Below, piece by piece: positions 34,893-44,184 of a DNA stretch of 62,408 bases. Under the pieces are notes generated by a model. That model searched no databases. It was given only the letters and a program-made list of their open reading frames with translations, and had not been told where the DNA came from. The first letter of the stretch is position 1, and every line of letters begins with the position of its first letter. The stretch covers positions 234,460-296,867 of the forward strand of contig JAMPFV010000001.1 of assembly GCA_023664265.1 (NCBI GenBank), given 5' to 3'. This DNA comes from Roseburia sp. Lineage in GTDB: Bacteria; Bacillota; Clostridia; Lachnospirales; Lachnospiraceae. The position numbers were made by a program, and so were the translations under genes.

Positions 34893-35611
34893 CGCTGCGC
34901 TTGGAATGGAAAAAAGTAAAAAGAACCGGCTTCGTCCCGGAATTTATCGTTGGCGGACTTTTGGCTGCCGCCGTTCCCGTACTGAACATGGCGGTTCGCT
35001 CCGCGCTGTATATCGGGCAGGGAGGCTCTCCCGTCCAAATCCTGATGGACGCCAACTGGCAGATGATGGCCATGCTCAATTTGCTGCTTATGCTTGCGGG
35101 AGCCTGTCTCCTGTACCACATTGAATATGCGGATAACGCCCTGCAGCGGATATGCACCCTGCCGCTTCGGGAAAGCAGCCTCTTTTGGGGCAAAGCCGTC
35201 CTGATGCTCGTCATGTGCGCCATTGCCCTGCTGACGGAGGCCGCAGGCATTGCATTCTGTCTGCACCACTGGTTTTCACTGTCCCGCGCCGTCGGGACGG
35301 CGCTGCTCAAAAGCTTCGGGTATGCGTTCCTGCTGATGCTCCCCGCCGCCCTCGGCTTCTTGCTGCTTGCCTCGGCATTCAGAAGCATGTGGGTATCGCT
35401 CGGAATCGGCGTCGTGTGCGTGTTTACCGCCACAATGCTTCCCACGGACAGCCCTGTCCTGTCCCTGTTTCCGTTTGCCCTGCCCTTTCAGCGCCTTGCA
35501 GGGACGGCGGCAGGCGCAGTCCGCGGCTTCCTACTCGCGGGAAGCATTGAAATTGCCGTGATTATCACCATCGAAATCATATTTTTAAACATAAGGAGGT
35601 CGTTACGATGA
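34889..35611 (+). CDS. ABC-2 permease, lantibiotic-immunity type (first subunit)
   Basis: 240 residues with about six hydrophobic segments and the N-terminal MTLRLEWKKVKRTGFVPEFI typical of immunity permeases (MutE/EpiE type). Its ATG overlaps the ATPase stop (ATGA), and its own stop overlaps the next permease in the same way. It should form the membrane part of the transporter with the next gene product. Two different permeases per ATPase is the pattern of FEG systems. Confidence 0.87.
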   Translation: MTLRLEWKKVKRTGFVPEFIVGGLLAAAVPVLNMAVRSALYIGQGGSPVQILMDANWQMMAMLNLLLMLAGACLLYHIEYADNALQRICTLPLRESSLFWGKAVLMLVMCAIALLTEAAGIAFCLHHWFSLSRAVGTALLKSFGYAFLLMLPAALGFLLLASAFRSMWVSLGIGVVCVFTATMLPTDSPVLSLFPFALPFQRLAGTAAGAVRGFLLAGSIEIAVIITIEIIFLNIRRSLR

Positions 35612-36378
35612 GCTTTTTATCCTTGCTGCGCATTGAGCTGCGAAAGCTGCGCCGCTCAAAAATCGCGCTGATTCTGCTGTCCGCCACCGTTATTCTCTGG
35701 CTGCCCGCCGTACTCAACGCCGACATGAATTTTGAAATGGAGGCCGAGGGCATCTCGCCCGAAAACAATTTTTTCATACAGAGCTTTATGGGGATGGCAT
35801 GGTTCATGTTCCCTGCGTGCATGGTCGTGTGTACCGTCCTGCTGAACATGACGGAGCGGAGCAACCGCGGCCTTCTGAAAATGCTCTCTCTGCCGATTCG
35901 CACCGCCAAGCTGTGCATGGCAAAATTTGTCGTGCTTGTCCTGCTGGCGGCCTGCCAGATCGCGATGAATGTCGGAATGTACTATATCAGCGCCGCCATC
36001 GCATCGCACGCGCAGGGCTATGCTTTCCCGCTGCCGCCGCTGTTCGTGCTCAGGGAGATGGTCTTGTTTTTCCTGTCCGCAATTCCCATGCTCGCGCTCT
36101 TTTGGCTTTTGTCCGTGTGCATCCAAACGCCGATTTTCTCTATCGGAATCGGACTGGCCTCCATCGTGCCGTCCGTGCTGATGATCAACACCAAAATATG
36201 GTTTGCGTATCCGCCCGCCTATCCGTTCTTCGCGATAACGGTCGAGTATGGAAAGCTGGCCGCGAACCTTTCAACCGCGCCAATCCGCTTTATCCCTTGG
36301 ATTCCCACCGCGGTTGGAATCACTGTCGTCTGTTTACTGGTTTCCTGCCTCTGCTTTGGGCAGGCTGAAAGGAGATAA
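35608..36378 (+). CDS. ABC-2 permease, lantibiotic-immunity type (second subunit)
   Basis: 256 residues, about six membrane helices, beginning MSFLSLLRIELRKLRRSKIA, a common start for MutG/EpiG-type permeases. A four-base overlap (ATGA) couples it to the previous gene. An AAGGAGG-type site precedes the ATG. It is the partner subunit of the preceding permease. Confidence 0.87.
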   Translation: MSFLSLLRIELRKLRRSKIALILLSATVILWLPAVLNADMNFEMEAEGISPENNFFIQSFMGMAWFMFPACMVVCTVLLNMTERSNRGLLKMLSLPIRTAKLCMAKFVVLVLLAACQIAMNVGMYYISAAIASHAQGYAFPLPPLFVLREMVLFFLSAIPMLALFWLLSVCIQTPIFSIGIGLASIVPSVLMINTKIWFAYPPAYPFFAITVEYGKLAANLSTAPIRFIPWIPTAVGITVVCLLVSCLCFGQAERR

Positions 36379-36383
36379 GCTTT

Positions 36384-36674
36384 ATGAAAAACAAAATTTT
36401 GACACTCCTCTGCACCCTGATGATGGCGGTGCCGTTCACCCTCCTCCCGCTGCGGACGTTTGACTGGGCACTGCAGTCGCCCACCGCAGAGATAATGATT
36501 TATACCTATATGGCATTCATGCTTTTCAGCGGCGTTTTCACCATCGTATGCTATACCAAAATAAAGGTGCGAACCCCGCTGATGAAGGTCTGCCTTGTCG
36601 TGAACGGACTTTACTTTGTCGCGGCGCTCGCCATGATTGGCATGACCACGCGGCTGCAGGAGCTGCTCCGATAA
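36384..36674 (+). CDS. Small membrane protein of the immunity operon, unknown function
   Basis: 96 residues with three hydrophobic stretches (about 5-22, 35-57 and 66-86) and a basic loop (KIKVRTPLMK). Family not recognised. It starts 5 bp after the second permease with AAAGGAG before the ATG, so it belongs to the ABC operon. It may be an accessory or immunity-type membrane protein, but nothing in the sequence shows a mechanism. Confidence 0.7.
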   Translation: MKNKILTLLCTLMMAVPFTLLPLRTFDWALQSPTAEIMIYTYMAFMLFSGVFTIVCYTKIKVRTPLMKVCLVVNGLYFVAALAMIGMTTRLQELLR

Positions 36675-36775
36675 CAGGAAGCGGGAGAAATGATTTTATT
36701 GAAGAATCCCAACATTTGTGATAGTATGATTATGAAAATATTTGCATCAGAGCAACAAACGGAGAAAATTTACCG

Positions 36776-37121
36776 ATGACAGAACAAAAGCATCAGGAAG
36801 ATTTACAACGCCTGCGCGACCTGCGGCCAATCGATGACGACTTTATGCGTTGCCTTTTTAAGGACAATATCCCACTGGTCGAGCTCGTACTTCGCATCAT
36901 TACCGACATACGCGACTTGGTGATTACAGACTGCCGGACACAAAAAGATATGAAACGACTGGCGGGTTCACGCCCTTTATGTGAACGGTGAATATCGGAG
37001 CAGTTCCGACATCGGAAAATTGATGCATGACTTTAATTGTACCGAGGCAAATGACATAAACTTTGCACTCATGGCCGAGCGCACAAGCATAACCACCGCT
37101 TTTCGCCCGCTGCCCCCATAG
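36776..37121 (+). pseudogene. Decayed Rpn/PD-(D/E)XK nuclease (transposase-like) gene
   Basis: The first part (36776 to about 36970) encodes DDDFMRCLFKDNIPLVELVL and ITDCRTQKDMKRLAG, the N-terminus of Rpn-type recombination-promoting nucleases common in Lachnospiraceae. After a frame change, 36978-37121 encodes YVNGEYRSSSDIGKLMHDFN and ANDINFALMAERT, the C-terminus of the same family, up to a TAG. Roughly two thirds of the middle, including most of the nuclease domain, is missing. An internal deletion therefore joined the two ends out of frame. Intact members are near 290-320 residues; about 115 codons remain here. Confidence 0.75.
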
Positions 37122-37139
37122 TTCGATACGCAGAAGGCC

Positions 37140-37183
37140 GCGGCGTTATCGGAGGAAATCCGCCTCTTCCCCGATAACGCCGC
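37140..37183. terminator. Hairpin between the pseudogene and the alpha-xylosidase gene
   Basis: A perfect 13-bp stem (GCGGCGTTATCGG, 37140-37152, with 37171-37183) around an 18-nt loop lies between convergent units. It is a likely terminator for the minus-strand glycosidase genes although the T-tract is poor. Confidence 0.55.
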
Positions 37184-37215
37184 GTCTTTGTCCGTATCCT
37201 AAAATCTATCTTCCC

Positions 37216-39285
37216 CTACTCATAAATCTCAAACCGCTTCTCCCCGCGCATCATCACGGGAATCACCTCTATCGGCGCAGGCACCGTAACCGTCTGCCCG
37301 CCCTCATACGTCTTTTTCGTGTAGGCATCCGTCCATGTCTCCCCCTCGGGCAGATAGACCGCGCGCGACTTTGCTCCCGCCTCCATCACGGGCGACACCA
37401 GCAAATCGGGTCCGAACATATACGAATCCTCGACCTCCCAACACTGCTTATCCTCCGGAAAATCATAGAACAGCGACCGCATCACAGGCGCGCCCGTCTC
37501 ACTCGCCGCCCTCATGCACGCACGGATATACGGGCGCAGACGCTCGCGGATAAACAGATATTTTTTCAAAATCTCATAATTTTCCTCGCCAAAGCTCCAG
37601 ACCTCATTGTCCTGACCGCTCGTCAACTGGCGCACCCCGTTCCGAAACTCCTGCTCGCGCTCATACCACGGCGAACGCTCCCCATGCATCCGAAAGACAG
37701 GGCAGAACGCACCCCACGCAAACCAGCGCACCAGAAGCTCCTGAAACGCCTTGTCGCGGATGTCGCCGCCCAGAAAGCCGCCAATATCCGACGTCCACCA
37801 CGGGATTCCCGCCATCCCCATATTCAGCCCTGCCTGAAGCTGCTCCCGCATGGAGCGGAAGGAGGAATAAATATCTCCCGACCATGTGAGCACGCCGTAT
37901 TTCTGGCTGCCCGCCCACGCGCAGCGCACCAGACTCATAATCTCTGTCTCGCCCACGGATTTCAGCCCGTCATAAAAGCCCTTCGCATAGCCCACGGGAT
38001 AGGTGTTCGTGCATTGCAGCGCAGGCCCCGCGTAATACCGATAATTGTCAAAATCATACGGCCCATACTCCGGCTCCGCCTCGTCCAGCCAGAAGCAGCG
38101 GATTCCATAGCGGTAATAGTTCTCCTTACAGCGCTCCCAGACAAACTGCTGCGCGCCAGGGTGCGTCGCATCGTAAAATACCGTGTTTCCCATCCACGTC
38201 ATATGATTCTGGTTTCCGCGGTCCGCAGTCACCAGATAGCCCCTGTCGCTCATCCTGCCAAAATTCTCGCTGCGCTCGTCAATCGTCGGCCAGACAGACA
38301 CCACCGTCTCAATGCCAAGCTCCCTGAGCTCGCGCACCATCGCCTCAGGGTCAGGCCAATCCAGCGGCTCGAACCTGAAATCGCCCTGCATCGTCCAGTG
38401 GAAAAAGTCGATGACAATCGCGTCCATCGGCAGCCCTCGCCGCTTATGCTCCCGCGCCACCGCAAGCAGTTCCTCCTGCGTGCGGTAGCGCAGCTTGCAC
38501 TGCCAGTAGCCAAGCCCATACTCAGGCATCATCGGCGTGCGCCCCGTCGCGAGAGAATACTGCGCCTCAATCTCCGCGGGCGTATCCCCCGCAGTAATAA
38601 AATAATCCAGCTTTTTCGTGCTTTTCGCGTACCACTCCGTCCTGTTGGCGCCAAACGTCGCCGTCCCGACCGCGGGATTGTTCCAGAAAAATCCGTATCC
38701 CCTGTTCGACACATAGAACGGCACACTCGCCTGCGAATTTCTGTGCGCAAGCTCCAAAACCGCGCCCTTCTTGTTCAGGTTCCTCTCCTGATACTGCCCC
38801 ATCCCGAAGATTTTCTCATCCTCAAAGGCCTCAAACCGCGCGGTCAGCTCAAAGTCCGTCGTCCCGCAGATCGGCTTGAGCTCCCTTGCCGCCACCCGAA
38901 GCGGCGCGCAGTAGCGGTTGATCCTGTCGCGCGTGCGCCAGTATTCCTCCGTCAGAAGCGCTCCCTTCTGATTGTAAAAGGAAATCCATCCCTCGGGGGA
39001 AACCTTCGCCGTAATCTTGCCGTTTCGCAGCTCGGCCCTTGTCCCCGTCTGATGGTACTTCGCATACTCCGCCCCCTTGTACCACGGGTCGGTCACATCA
39101 ACCGTCTCAAACACAAGCTCCGCCTGAACCGCCTCGGGCTTCTCCGTCAGCGCCCAGTCGTTCTCGTCCATGTGCGCAGCCGCGGACATCCTGACGCGCA
39201 GCGAATTGGCCCCCCACGGCTCAATCCACACCGCGCTCCTTCCGTCCGCGATAATCAATCTGTTCTCCTCACTGTAAAGGTGCAT
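37216..39285 (-). CDS. GH31 alpha-xylosidase
   Basis: 689 residues. GH31 catalytic nucleophile D401 in FWLDEAEPEYGP and acid/base D471 in LTWSGDIYSSF. The DEAEPE form of the nucleophile motif is found in alpha-xylosidases acting on xyloglucan oligosaccharides rather than in alpha-glucosidases. There is no signal peptide. The ATG at 39285 has GGAGGG at 5 nt. A longer frame of 17 more residues is unlikely. Last gene of the run GH35-GH74-GH31, so the product should remove xylose from the non-reducing end of imported oligosaccharides. Confidence 0.88.
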   Translation of the reverse strand: MHLYSEENRLIIADGRSAVWIEPWGANSLRVRMSAAAHMDENDWALTEKPEAVQAELVFETVDVTDPWYKGAEYAKYHQTGTRAELRNGKITAKVSPEGWISFYNQKGALLTEEYWRTRDRINRYCAPLRVAARELKPICGTTDFELTARFEAFEDEKIFGMGQYQERNLNKKGAVLELAHRNSQASVPFYVSNRGYGFFWNNPAVGTATFGANRTEWYAKSTKKLDYFITAGDTPAEIEAQYSLATGRTPMMPEYGLGYWQCKLRYRTQEELLAVAREHKRRGLPMDAIVIDFFHWTMQGDFRFEPLDWPDPEAMVRELRELGIETVVSVWPTIDERSENFGRMSDRGYLVTADRGNQNHMTWMGNTVFYDATHPGAQQFVWERCKENYYRYGIRCFWLDEAEPEYGPYDFDNYRYYAGPALQCTNTYPVGYAKGFYDGLKSVGETEIMSLVRCAWAGSQKYGVLTWSGDIYSSFRSMREQLQAGLNMGMAGIPWWTSDIGGFLGGDIRDKAFQELLVRWFAWGAFCPVFRMHGERSPWYEREQEFRNGVRQLTSGQDNEVWSFGEENYEILKKYLFIRERLRPYIRACMRAASETGAPVMRSLFYDFPEDKQCWEVEDSYMFGPDLLVSPVMEAGAKSRAVYLPEGETWTDAYTKKTYEGGQTVTVPAPIEVIPVMMRGEKRFEIYE

Positions 39286-39375
39286 TTTTCCCTCCATTTC
39301 CGCACACTCTCTCCACGCATAACAGGCTTGCGTCAAGTGCGCACAAACACAAAATCCGCCAAGCCGCCGTCACCG

Positions 39376-41751
39376 TTACACAGGCCGCCCGCATTTCAAC
39401 CCGCTCGAGCCCGTCGCCAGATAAAACTGCCCGAACACCCTGCAGTCCCCGTCAATGCTGTTAATCTCGCCGAACATCTGCTGCCGCGTGTTGATCCGCT
39501 CATAGCTTTTTCCCTCGTCAAACGTCCTGTAGAAGCCGTATTCGCCGTCTATGATCCCGTTCAGATAAATTGCCTTCGGATCCGCATAATAATCCGCGTT
39601 CGGCGCGCCAAGCCCCAGTCCCATGCGGAACACGCAGTCGCCGTCAGCGCTCAGCTTTTTCGCAGTTGTGACACCCGTGTCACAATTATATATCAGCTTC
39701 CACAGCCCCGCGTCGCCGAGCGCCATATAGAACACGCCGCTCTTTCCCGTCTCCCCGCGCACCTCCGTCTTGTTCGCGCAGTCGATCAGCCCGAAATCCT
39801 TCTCAGGAAAGCTGTCGGGAAGCTTCTTCTCGTAATAGGTCTCCCCGCCGTCCCTGCTGACATAAAAGTCCGAGTGTCCGCCAAACGCATAGAACAGACT
39901 GCTGTTTACGCGGTCGGAGAACACCTTGAGACTGCCGTCCGTCCTCTGCTTCCCGTCCATGCCGTACACCGCGCAGCATTGAAAACTGACACCGCTGTCA
40001 TGGCTCACGATCACCCTGCTGACAGGCAGATCAATCCCGTCCGCCACCGACCACACAATGTTTTGCGTGTCGGGCGACATCGCCACCCAACCCGCGTTGA
40101 CATTCGGATTCTCGATTCCGCGCAGCGCCTCGTCCAGCTCCGCCGTCAGCCCGAAGGGCATGTCGAGCCGTCGGAAGGTCTGACCCTGATCGCGGGAGAG
40201 AATCAATCCGCCCTTCGTCTTTCCCTTCCAGTTGCCCCGCGGCGTCACAATCAGGCACTCGGGCCTGTCGTCCGAAAAATCCGCGTTGATGCAGGTGATG
40301 TAGCGGTTGCCCTCCGCGTCCGCAAAGGAATTGGCGCAGGGCTTGTCCAGCTCCGCAAACGCAAAGCCGCCCAAATCGCCCACAATATCAATCACCTGAA
40401 CCGCACCCTTGGGCATACTGTACACATTCAAGTGCACCGTCTCCTCAATCCCGTCGCTCCAGTCCGAGAATGTGCACGGGGAGCTTCCGAGCGTCCGCGT
40501 CCGAAACACGCCCGTCCCCGTGTTAAACCACGCCTCATTCTCATCAAACGGGTTGATTTTGATATCGCTCAGCCAGTGAATCAGCGAATGCCCGCCGTTG
40601 CACTCAGGGCGCATGTACGGCGCGCGAAACTGCATCTCCCCGTCCGTCAGATCATACAGAACCTGCGTCCAGCTCTCCCCGTAATCATACGAGCGGAACA
40701 CGCTGTCCCCGTCGTCCTTGACAATCGTGGTACACACCAGCATTCCCGCCGTCTGCCGCGACACGCTGACGCCCGAAAATCCATACTCCAATGCCTCGCC
40801 CTTGGCGATCTGCCCCTGCCCCGCTCCCGAGACCGCGCTTGCCGCCGCGGGTGTAATGTCCGTAAACGTGCCGATTTTCCCCTCCGCCGTAATCGCATAG
40901 CGCACGACCCTGCCGTCTATGGCATCCCCCGAATCGCAGCTATAGCCGTCCGCAAGCACATAGGAGCGCCTGCCCGTGGAGGCAAAGGTGACGTACAGAT
41001 ACCGCTCGTCCGCGTCCCAGCGCTGCGCCGCCAAGCCGTTCAGCCGACAGCCCTCTATCTCCCTGCTCTCAGGCTCCGAGAGCGGCGTGAAACTGACACC
41101 CTTGTCATAGGACACGTAAAGGCTGTGCCCCCGCATTCTGTCCGTGCCCGTCGTGACGCCAGCCGTGCCCACAAGCAGCGCATCCCCCACCTGCGCCACA
41201 AAGGTCAGGTACTGCTCCGCCATCGCGTCAAGCTTTTCCCAAACCGCAGGAGCAGCAGCCGCTTTGGCGGTTGTTGCTCCTGCGGTTTTCTCTCCTGCGG
41301 TTTTCCTGACCCAAAGCCCCTCCCGCTGGCTCGCAAAATACAGCGTCCGCGAATCGTCCTTATCGACGATCAGCCGCTCGCCCGTTCCGCGCCCGTTCAG
41401 ATTCCCGTGAATCCGCACGGGTATCCGCTCATAGCGAAAATGCGCGCCGTAGTCCTCCGAAATCGCAAGCACCCCCGACTTTTCCTCGTTGACGCCGCAC
41501 GCGATGTAGAGCATGTTCGGCCGCTCCTCCTCCAGCGCGAGCGCAATCGGGTAGGTCTCGCTCAAATCCTCCATTGTCACATGCTCAATCAGGCTGATCC
41601 ACCGCTGTTTTTCGGCATCAAAGCGGTACGCTCCGCCGATATCCGTCCGCGCGTAGAGAAGTCCCTTTTCCCTCCTGTGATACAGCAATCCCGTCACATA
41701 GCCGCCCCCCGGAATGGGGAGATTGCTGTACTGATATGCTATCTGTTTCAT
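39376..41751 (-). CDS. GH74 xyloglucanase-type beta-propeller enzyme
   Basis: 791 residues made of repeated propeller blades (Asp-box-like SYDKGVSF, SYDYGESW, SRDQGQTF, SHDSGVSF, SRDGGETY). The N-terminus IPGGGYVTGLLYHR plus YARTDIGGAYRFD (first catalytic Asp, D37) and DIKINPFDENEAW (second) match GH74. Members cleave the xyloglucan backbone. It lacks a signal peptide, cellulose-binding module and dockerin, so it probably acts inside the cell on oligosaccharides. A short Ala/Thr insert (GEKTAGATTAKAAAAPA) near residue 155 looks like a lineage-specific linker. GGAGGG precedes the ATG. Confidence 0.87.
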   Translation of the reverse strand: MKQIAYQYSNLPIPGGGYVTGLLYHRREKGLLYARTDIGGAYRFDAEKQRWISLIEHVTMEDLSETYPIALALEEERPNMLYIACGVNEEKSGVLAISEDYGAHFRYERIPVRIHGNLNGRGTGERLIVDKDDSRTLYFASQREGLWVRKTAGEKTAGATTAKAAAAPAVWEKLDAMAEQYLTFVAQVGDALLVGTAGVTTGTDRMRGHSLYVSYDKGVSFTPLSEPESREIEGCRLNGLAAQRWDADERYLYVTFASTGRRSYVLADGYSCDSGDAIDGRVVRYAITAEGKIGTFTDITPAAASAVSGAGQGQIAKGEALEYGFSGVSVSRQTAGMLVCTTIVKDDGDSVFRSYDYGESWTQVLYDLTDGEMQFRAPYMRPECNGGHSLIHWLSDIKINPFDENEAWFNTGTGVFRTRTLGSSPCTFSDWSDGIEETVHLNVYSMPKGAVQVIDIVGDLGGFAFAELDKPCANSFADAEGNRYITCINADFSDDRPECLIVTPRGNWKGKTKGGLILSRDQGQTFRRLDMPFGLTAELDEALRGIENPNVNAGWVAMSPDTQNIVWSVADGIDLPVSRVIVSHDSGVSFQCCAVYGMDGKQRTDGSLKVFSDRVNSSLFYAFGGHSDFYVSRDGGETYYEKKLPDSFPEKDFGLIDCANKTEVRGETGKSGVFYMALGDAGLWKLIYNCDTGVTTAKKLSADGDCVFRMGLGLGAPNADYYADPKAIYLNGIIDGEYGFYRTFDEGKSYERINTRQQMFGEINSIDGDCRVFGQFYLATGSSGLKCGRPV

Positions 41752-41842
41752 GGCACTGCCCTCCTGTCTGCGTTAAGTGTACCACAGCGTTTTCCAAATA
41801 AATACAGGAGATATTAGATGCAAAATCCGCACATTTTTGCGG

Positions 41843-44143
41843 CTACAGGGCGCGCTTGTATTCCGTCTCCGCGCAAACCTTTGACAGCGCACATCCCTTC
41901 CTCGGCGCAAGGTCGTAATAGACCGCCTCCGCAAAGGGATACACGACCAGATACAGCTTCTTGGGATAGCCGTAACGCTTGAGCGCGACCGCCCAATCGT
42001 CGCCGTTTGCAAACCAATCCGTGAGAAGCCTGTCCTCGTCGTAGAGCTGTGCCCTGTCGCCCGCAAAGTCCATCCACAGATAAATCTCATGCACCATTTG
42101 GTCCGTGGCTTCATCGGACTGCGTTGTCTGTGACGGCGCTGAATCAGACAGACGCATCGAGGACTGCACGAAATCAGGCTGTGCCGCCGACAGCTCTATC
42201 TCATAGACCCTGCACCCGTCAGGGGCGGGGCTGTCATTATATCGGTCGGTCGTCTCCAATACGCGTGCCGCCGTATCCGTCCCACATTCAGCGAATTTTA
42301 CCGACACCTCTGTCATATTTTCAGGCGGGAGCAGATGCAGCTCAACCGCCTCCCCGTCCTCCTCGTAGAAGCGGATTCGTTCCTCCTGCGCGCCGCAGAG
42401 CACATACGGCGTCCCGTCCTGCCAAAGCATCGGCCTCGGCGTTATATACAGCCTGTCACCGAACAGATACGCGTTTTCCGCCTCCTCCTTCGTCAGGAGA
42501 ACGACATTTTCATACGGCGCCCCCTCGTAGTCAAAATACGGCTTTCCCTGTTGAAAGGCCTCGTCGTAATAAAAGAAATACCGTCCGCCAAGCCGCGCGA
42601 GAAGCGCGGCGTTTGTCGCGCGCAGTCTGCTCTCCCCCATCCGAAGCCCGAAGGGCAGCACCATGCAGGCCCCGCTCGCGCAGCAGATGTCCTTAATCTC
42701 ACAGAGACTGCCCTGCACGCCCGCAATCTCCGCACAGAGCCCGCGAATCGGCTTCATCTGCCGCAGCCGCTGGTGATTGTTCACAAAGAGAAAGCCCTCC
42801 CCCGTATCGTGATGATAGCGCGCACTGATTCGCGGCGTCTCCAAATCCTCGGCGTCCCGCGGCGCCACATCGGGGAAATATGCGGCGGCGGGCGCGAGAC
42901 GCTCCCCGAAGCACTCCGCCAACAGGTGCAGCTTTTTCAGCTTATGGTAGCTCCCATTCAGCTTCCCCGATTCGCGGATGCATGCCTCAAAGTCATAGCT
43001 CTTTATCGGCAAGTCGTTAAAATATCCGCTCGCCTTCGACTCCTGATAGGTCGCATAGCGGTTGTCAGCATTGCCGTCAGGATTCACCCCGCCGTGATAC
43101 ATGTAATAGCCGAGCAGATTCGCCCCCGCGCCGAGCATACACAGACTCTGCGCCTCGATGTCCTGCGCAAAGGGGTACGTCCTTCGGTGCGCCGTCTCTT
43201 GAAGGCCGCCGCCAAGCTCCGCCGTCAGATACGGGTTCTCCCGCAGGGAGAAGGTCGTCTCCTCCTCCCTGCACGGCAGAATCAGAAAATTCTCACAGGC
43301 AGGCATTTCCTCCGTGTGATTCGCCCACGGCGCGTCCACATAACCGCCGAATACAGGCAGCATTTCCCCGTTGATGGCAAGCGCGCCGCCCCATCCCGTC
43401 GCCGTGTAGTAGGGCGTCTCAAAGCCCAGCGAGAGCGCAAGCTCCTTGAGCGCCCTGATATGCGCAATCCCCTGCGCTCTGTCGCGCGGCCCGCCCGCAT
43501 GGCAGTATTCGTTTTCCAGTTGGAAGCCAATCACCGCGCCGCCGTCCTTGCACATGGTTCCGCTGATTTCCTGCGCCAGACGCTCCCAGAACCGCCGCAC
43601 ATAGGTCATGTACAGACTGTCGTTGCTGCGCGCCTCGTGCGGCTGCTGCCCCTGCGCCCTGAGCGCCGCACAGCGCGCTTCGTCAAAGAAAAGCCCGTTG
43701 TGTCCCGTCTCCTCCACCAGCCAGTCGGGAAAGCCGCCGTTCCTGCATTCCCCGTGCGCCCACGGCCCGATGCGCAGCCACACGGGCATATGTACCTTTT
43801 TGCAGAGCTCCAGAAAAGCCCTGATGTCGCGCCGCCCGCTGAAATCCCACACGCCCTTTTTTTCCTCGTGATGAATCCAGAATACATAGGTCGCAAGAAT
43901 GTGCACGCCGCCCGCCTGCATTTTGAGGATAGCCTCCTCCCACTCCTCGGGCGCGTACCGCGAGAAATGAAATTCTCCCATAATCGGCAGTATCGGCCTG
44001 TCGTTTTTCGTCAGATACTGACTGTTGACTGCATAGCGGTTCCCATCCCTGTCGCTTCCCCCCATCGGAAGCGGATTCACCTGTGGTTTCTCTCCGATTC
44101 TTATATTTATATTATTTATAGTATTTATACTGTTTATGCTCAT
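41843..44143 (-). CDS. GH35 beta-galactosidase
   Basis: 766 residues. GH35 barrel with acid/base E212 in FQLENEYCHAGG and nucleophile E309 in NPYLTAELGGG, followed by beta domains. The product would remove galactose from xyloglucan side chains or other galactosides. The frame continues upstream for 107 codons, but those are an antisense shadow of the repeat array in the next gene. The ATG at 44143 has GGGAGAGGG. The first 17 residues (SINSINTINNINIRIG) are an odd Ile/Asn repeat coded by ATA-AAT-like triplets. No signal peptide. Confidence 0.9.
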   Translation of the reverse strand: MSINSINTINNINIRIGEKPQVNPLPMGGSDRDGNRYAVNSQYLTKNDRPILPIMGEFHFSRYAPEEWEEAILKMQAGGVHILATYVFWIHHEEKKGVWDFSGRRDIRAFLELCKKVHMPVWLRIGPWAHGECRNGGFPDWLVEETGHNGLFFDEARCAALRAQGQQPHEARSNDSLYMTYVRRFWERLAQEISGTMCKDGGAVIGFQLENEYCHAGGPRDRAQGIAHIRALKELALSLGFETPYYTATGWGGALAINGEMLPVFGGYVDAPWANHTEEMPACENFLILPCREEETTFSLRENPYLTAELGGGLQETAHRRTYPFAQDIEAQSLCMLGAGANLLGYYMYHGGVNPDGNADNRYATYQESKASGYFNDLPIKSYDFEACIRESGKLNGSYHKLKKLHLLAECFGERLAPAAAYFPDVAPRDAEDLETPRISARYHHDTGEGFLFVNNHQRLRQMKPIRGLCAEIAGVQGSLCEIKDICCASGACMVLPFGLRMGESRLRATNAALLARLGGRYFFYYDEAFQQGKPYFDYEGAPYENVVLLTKEEAENAYLFGDRLYITPRPMLWQDGTPYVLCGAQEERIRFYEEDGEAVELHLLPPENMTEVSVKFAECGTDTAARVLETTDRYNDSPAPDGCRVYEIELSAAQPDFVQSSMRLSDSAPSQTTQSDEATDQMVHEIYLWMDFAGDRAQLYDEDRLLTDWFANGDDWAVALKRYGYPKKLYLVVYPFAEAVYYDLAPRKGCALSKVCAETEYKRAL

Positions 44144-44184
44144 ATCCCTCTCCCTTTCCGCGCATGAAGGCTTGTGCCAGCGCC

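Noticed and set aside
34137..36674. Complete lantibiotic biosynthesis cluster
   Set aside because: No LanA, LanB/C/M or LanT gene is present; only regulation and immunity-type transport are seen.
37684..41817. A very long plus-strand open frame (1377 codons) opposite the GH31 and GH74 genes
   Set aside because: It spans two well-supported minus-strand genes and the gap between them, has no ribosome binding site, and its translation is Arg/Pro/His-rich with no domain. It is a codon-bias shadow.
42335..44167. 610-codon plus-strand frame opposite the GH35 gene
   Set aside because: Same reasons: antisense to an intact enzyme, basic low-complexity translation, no start signals.
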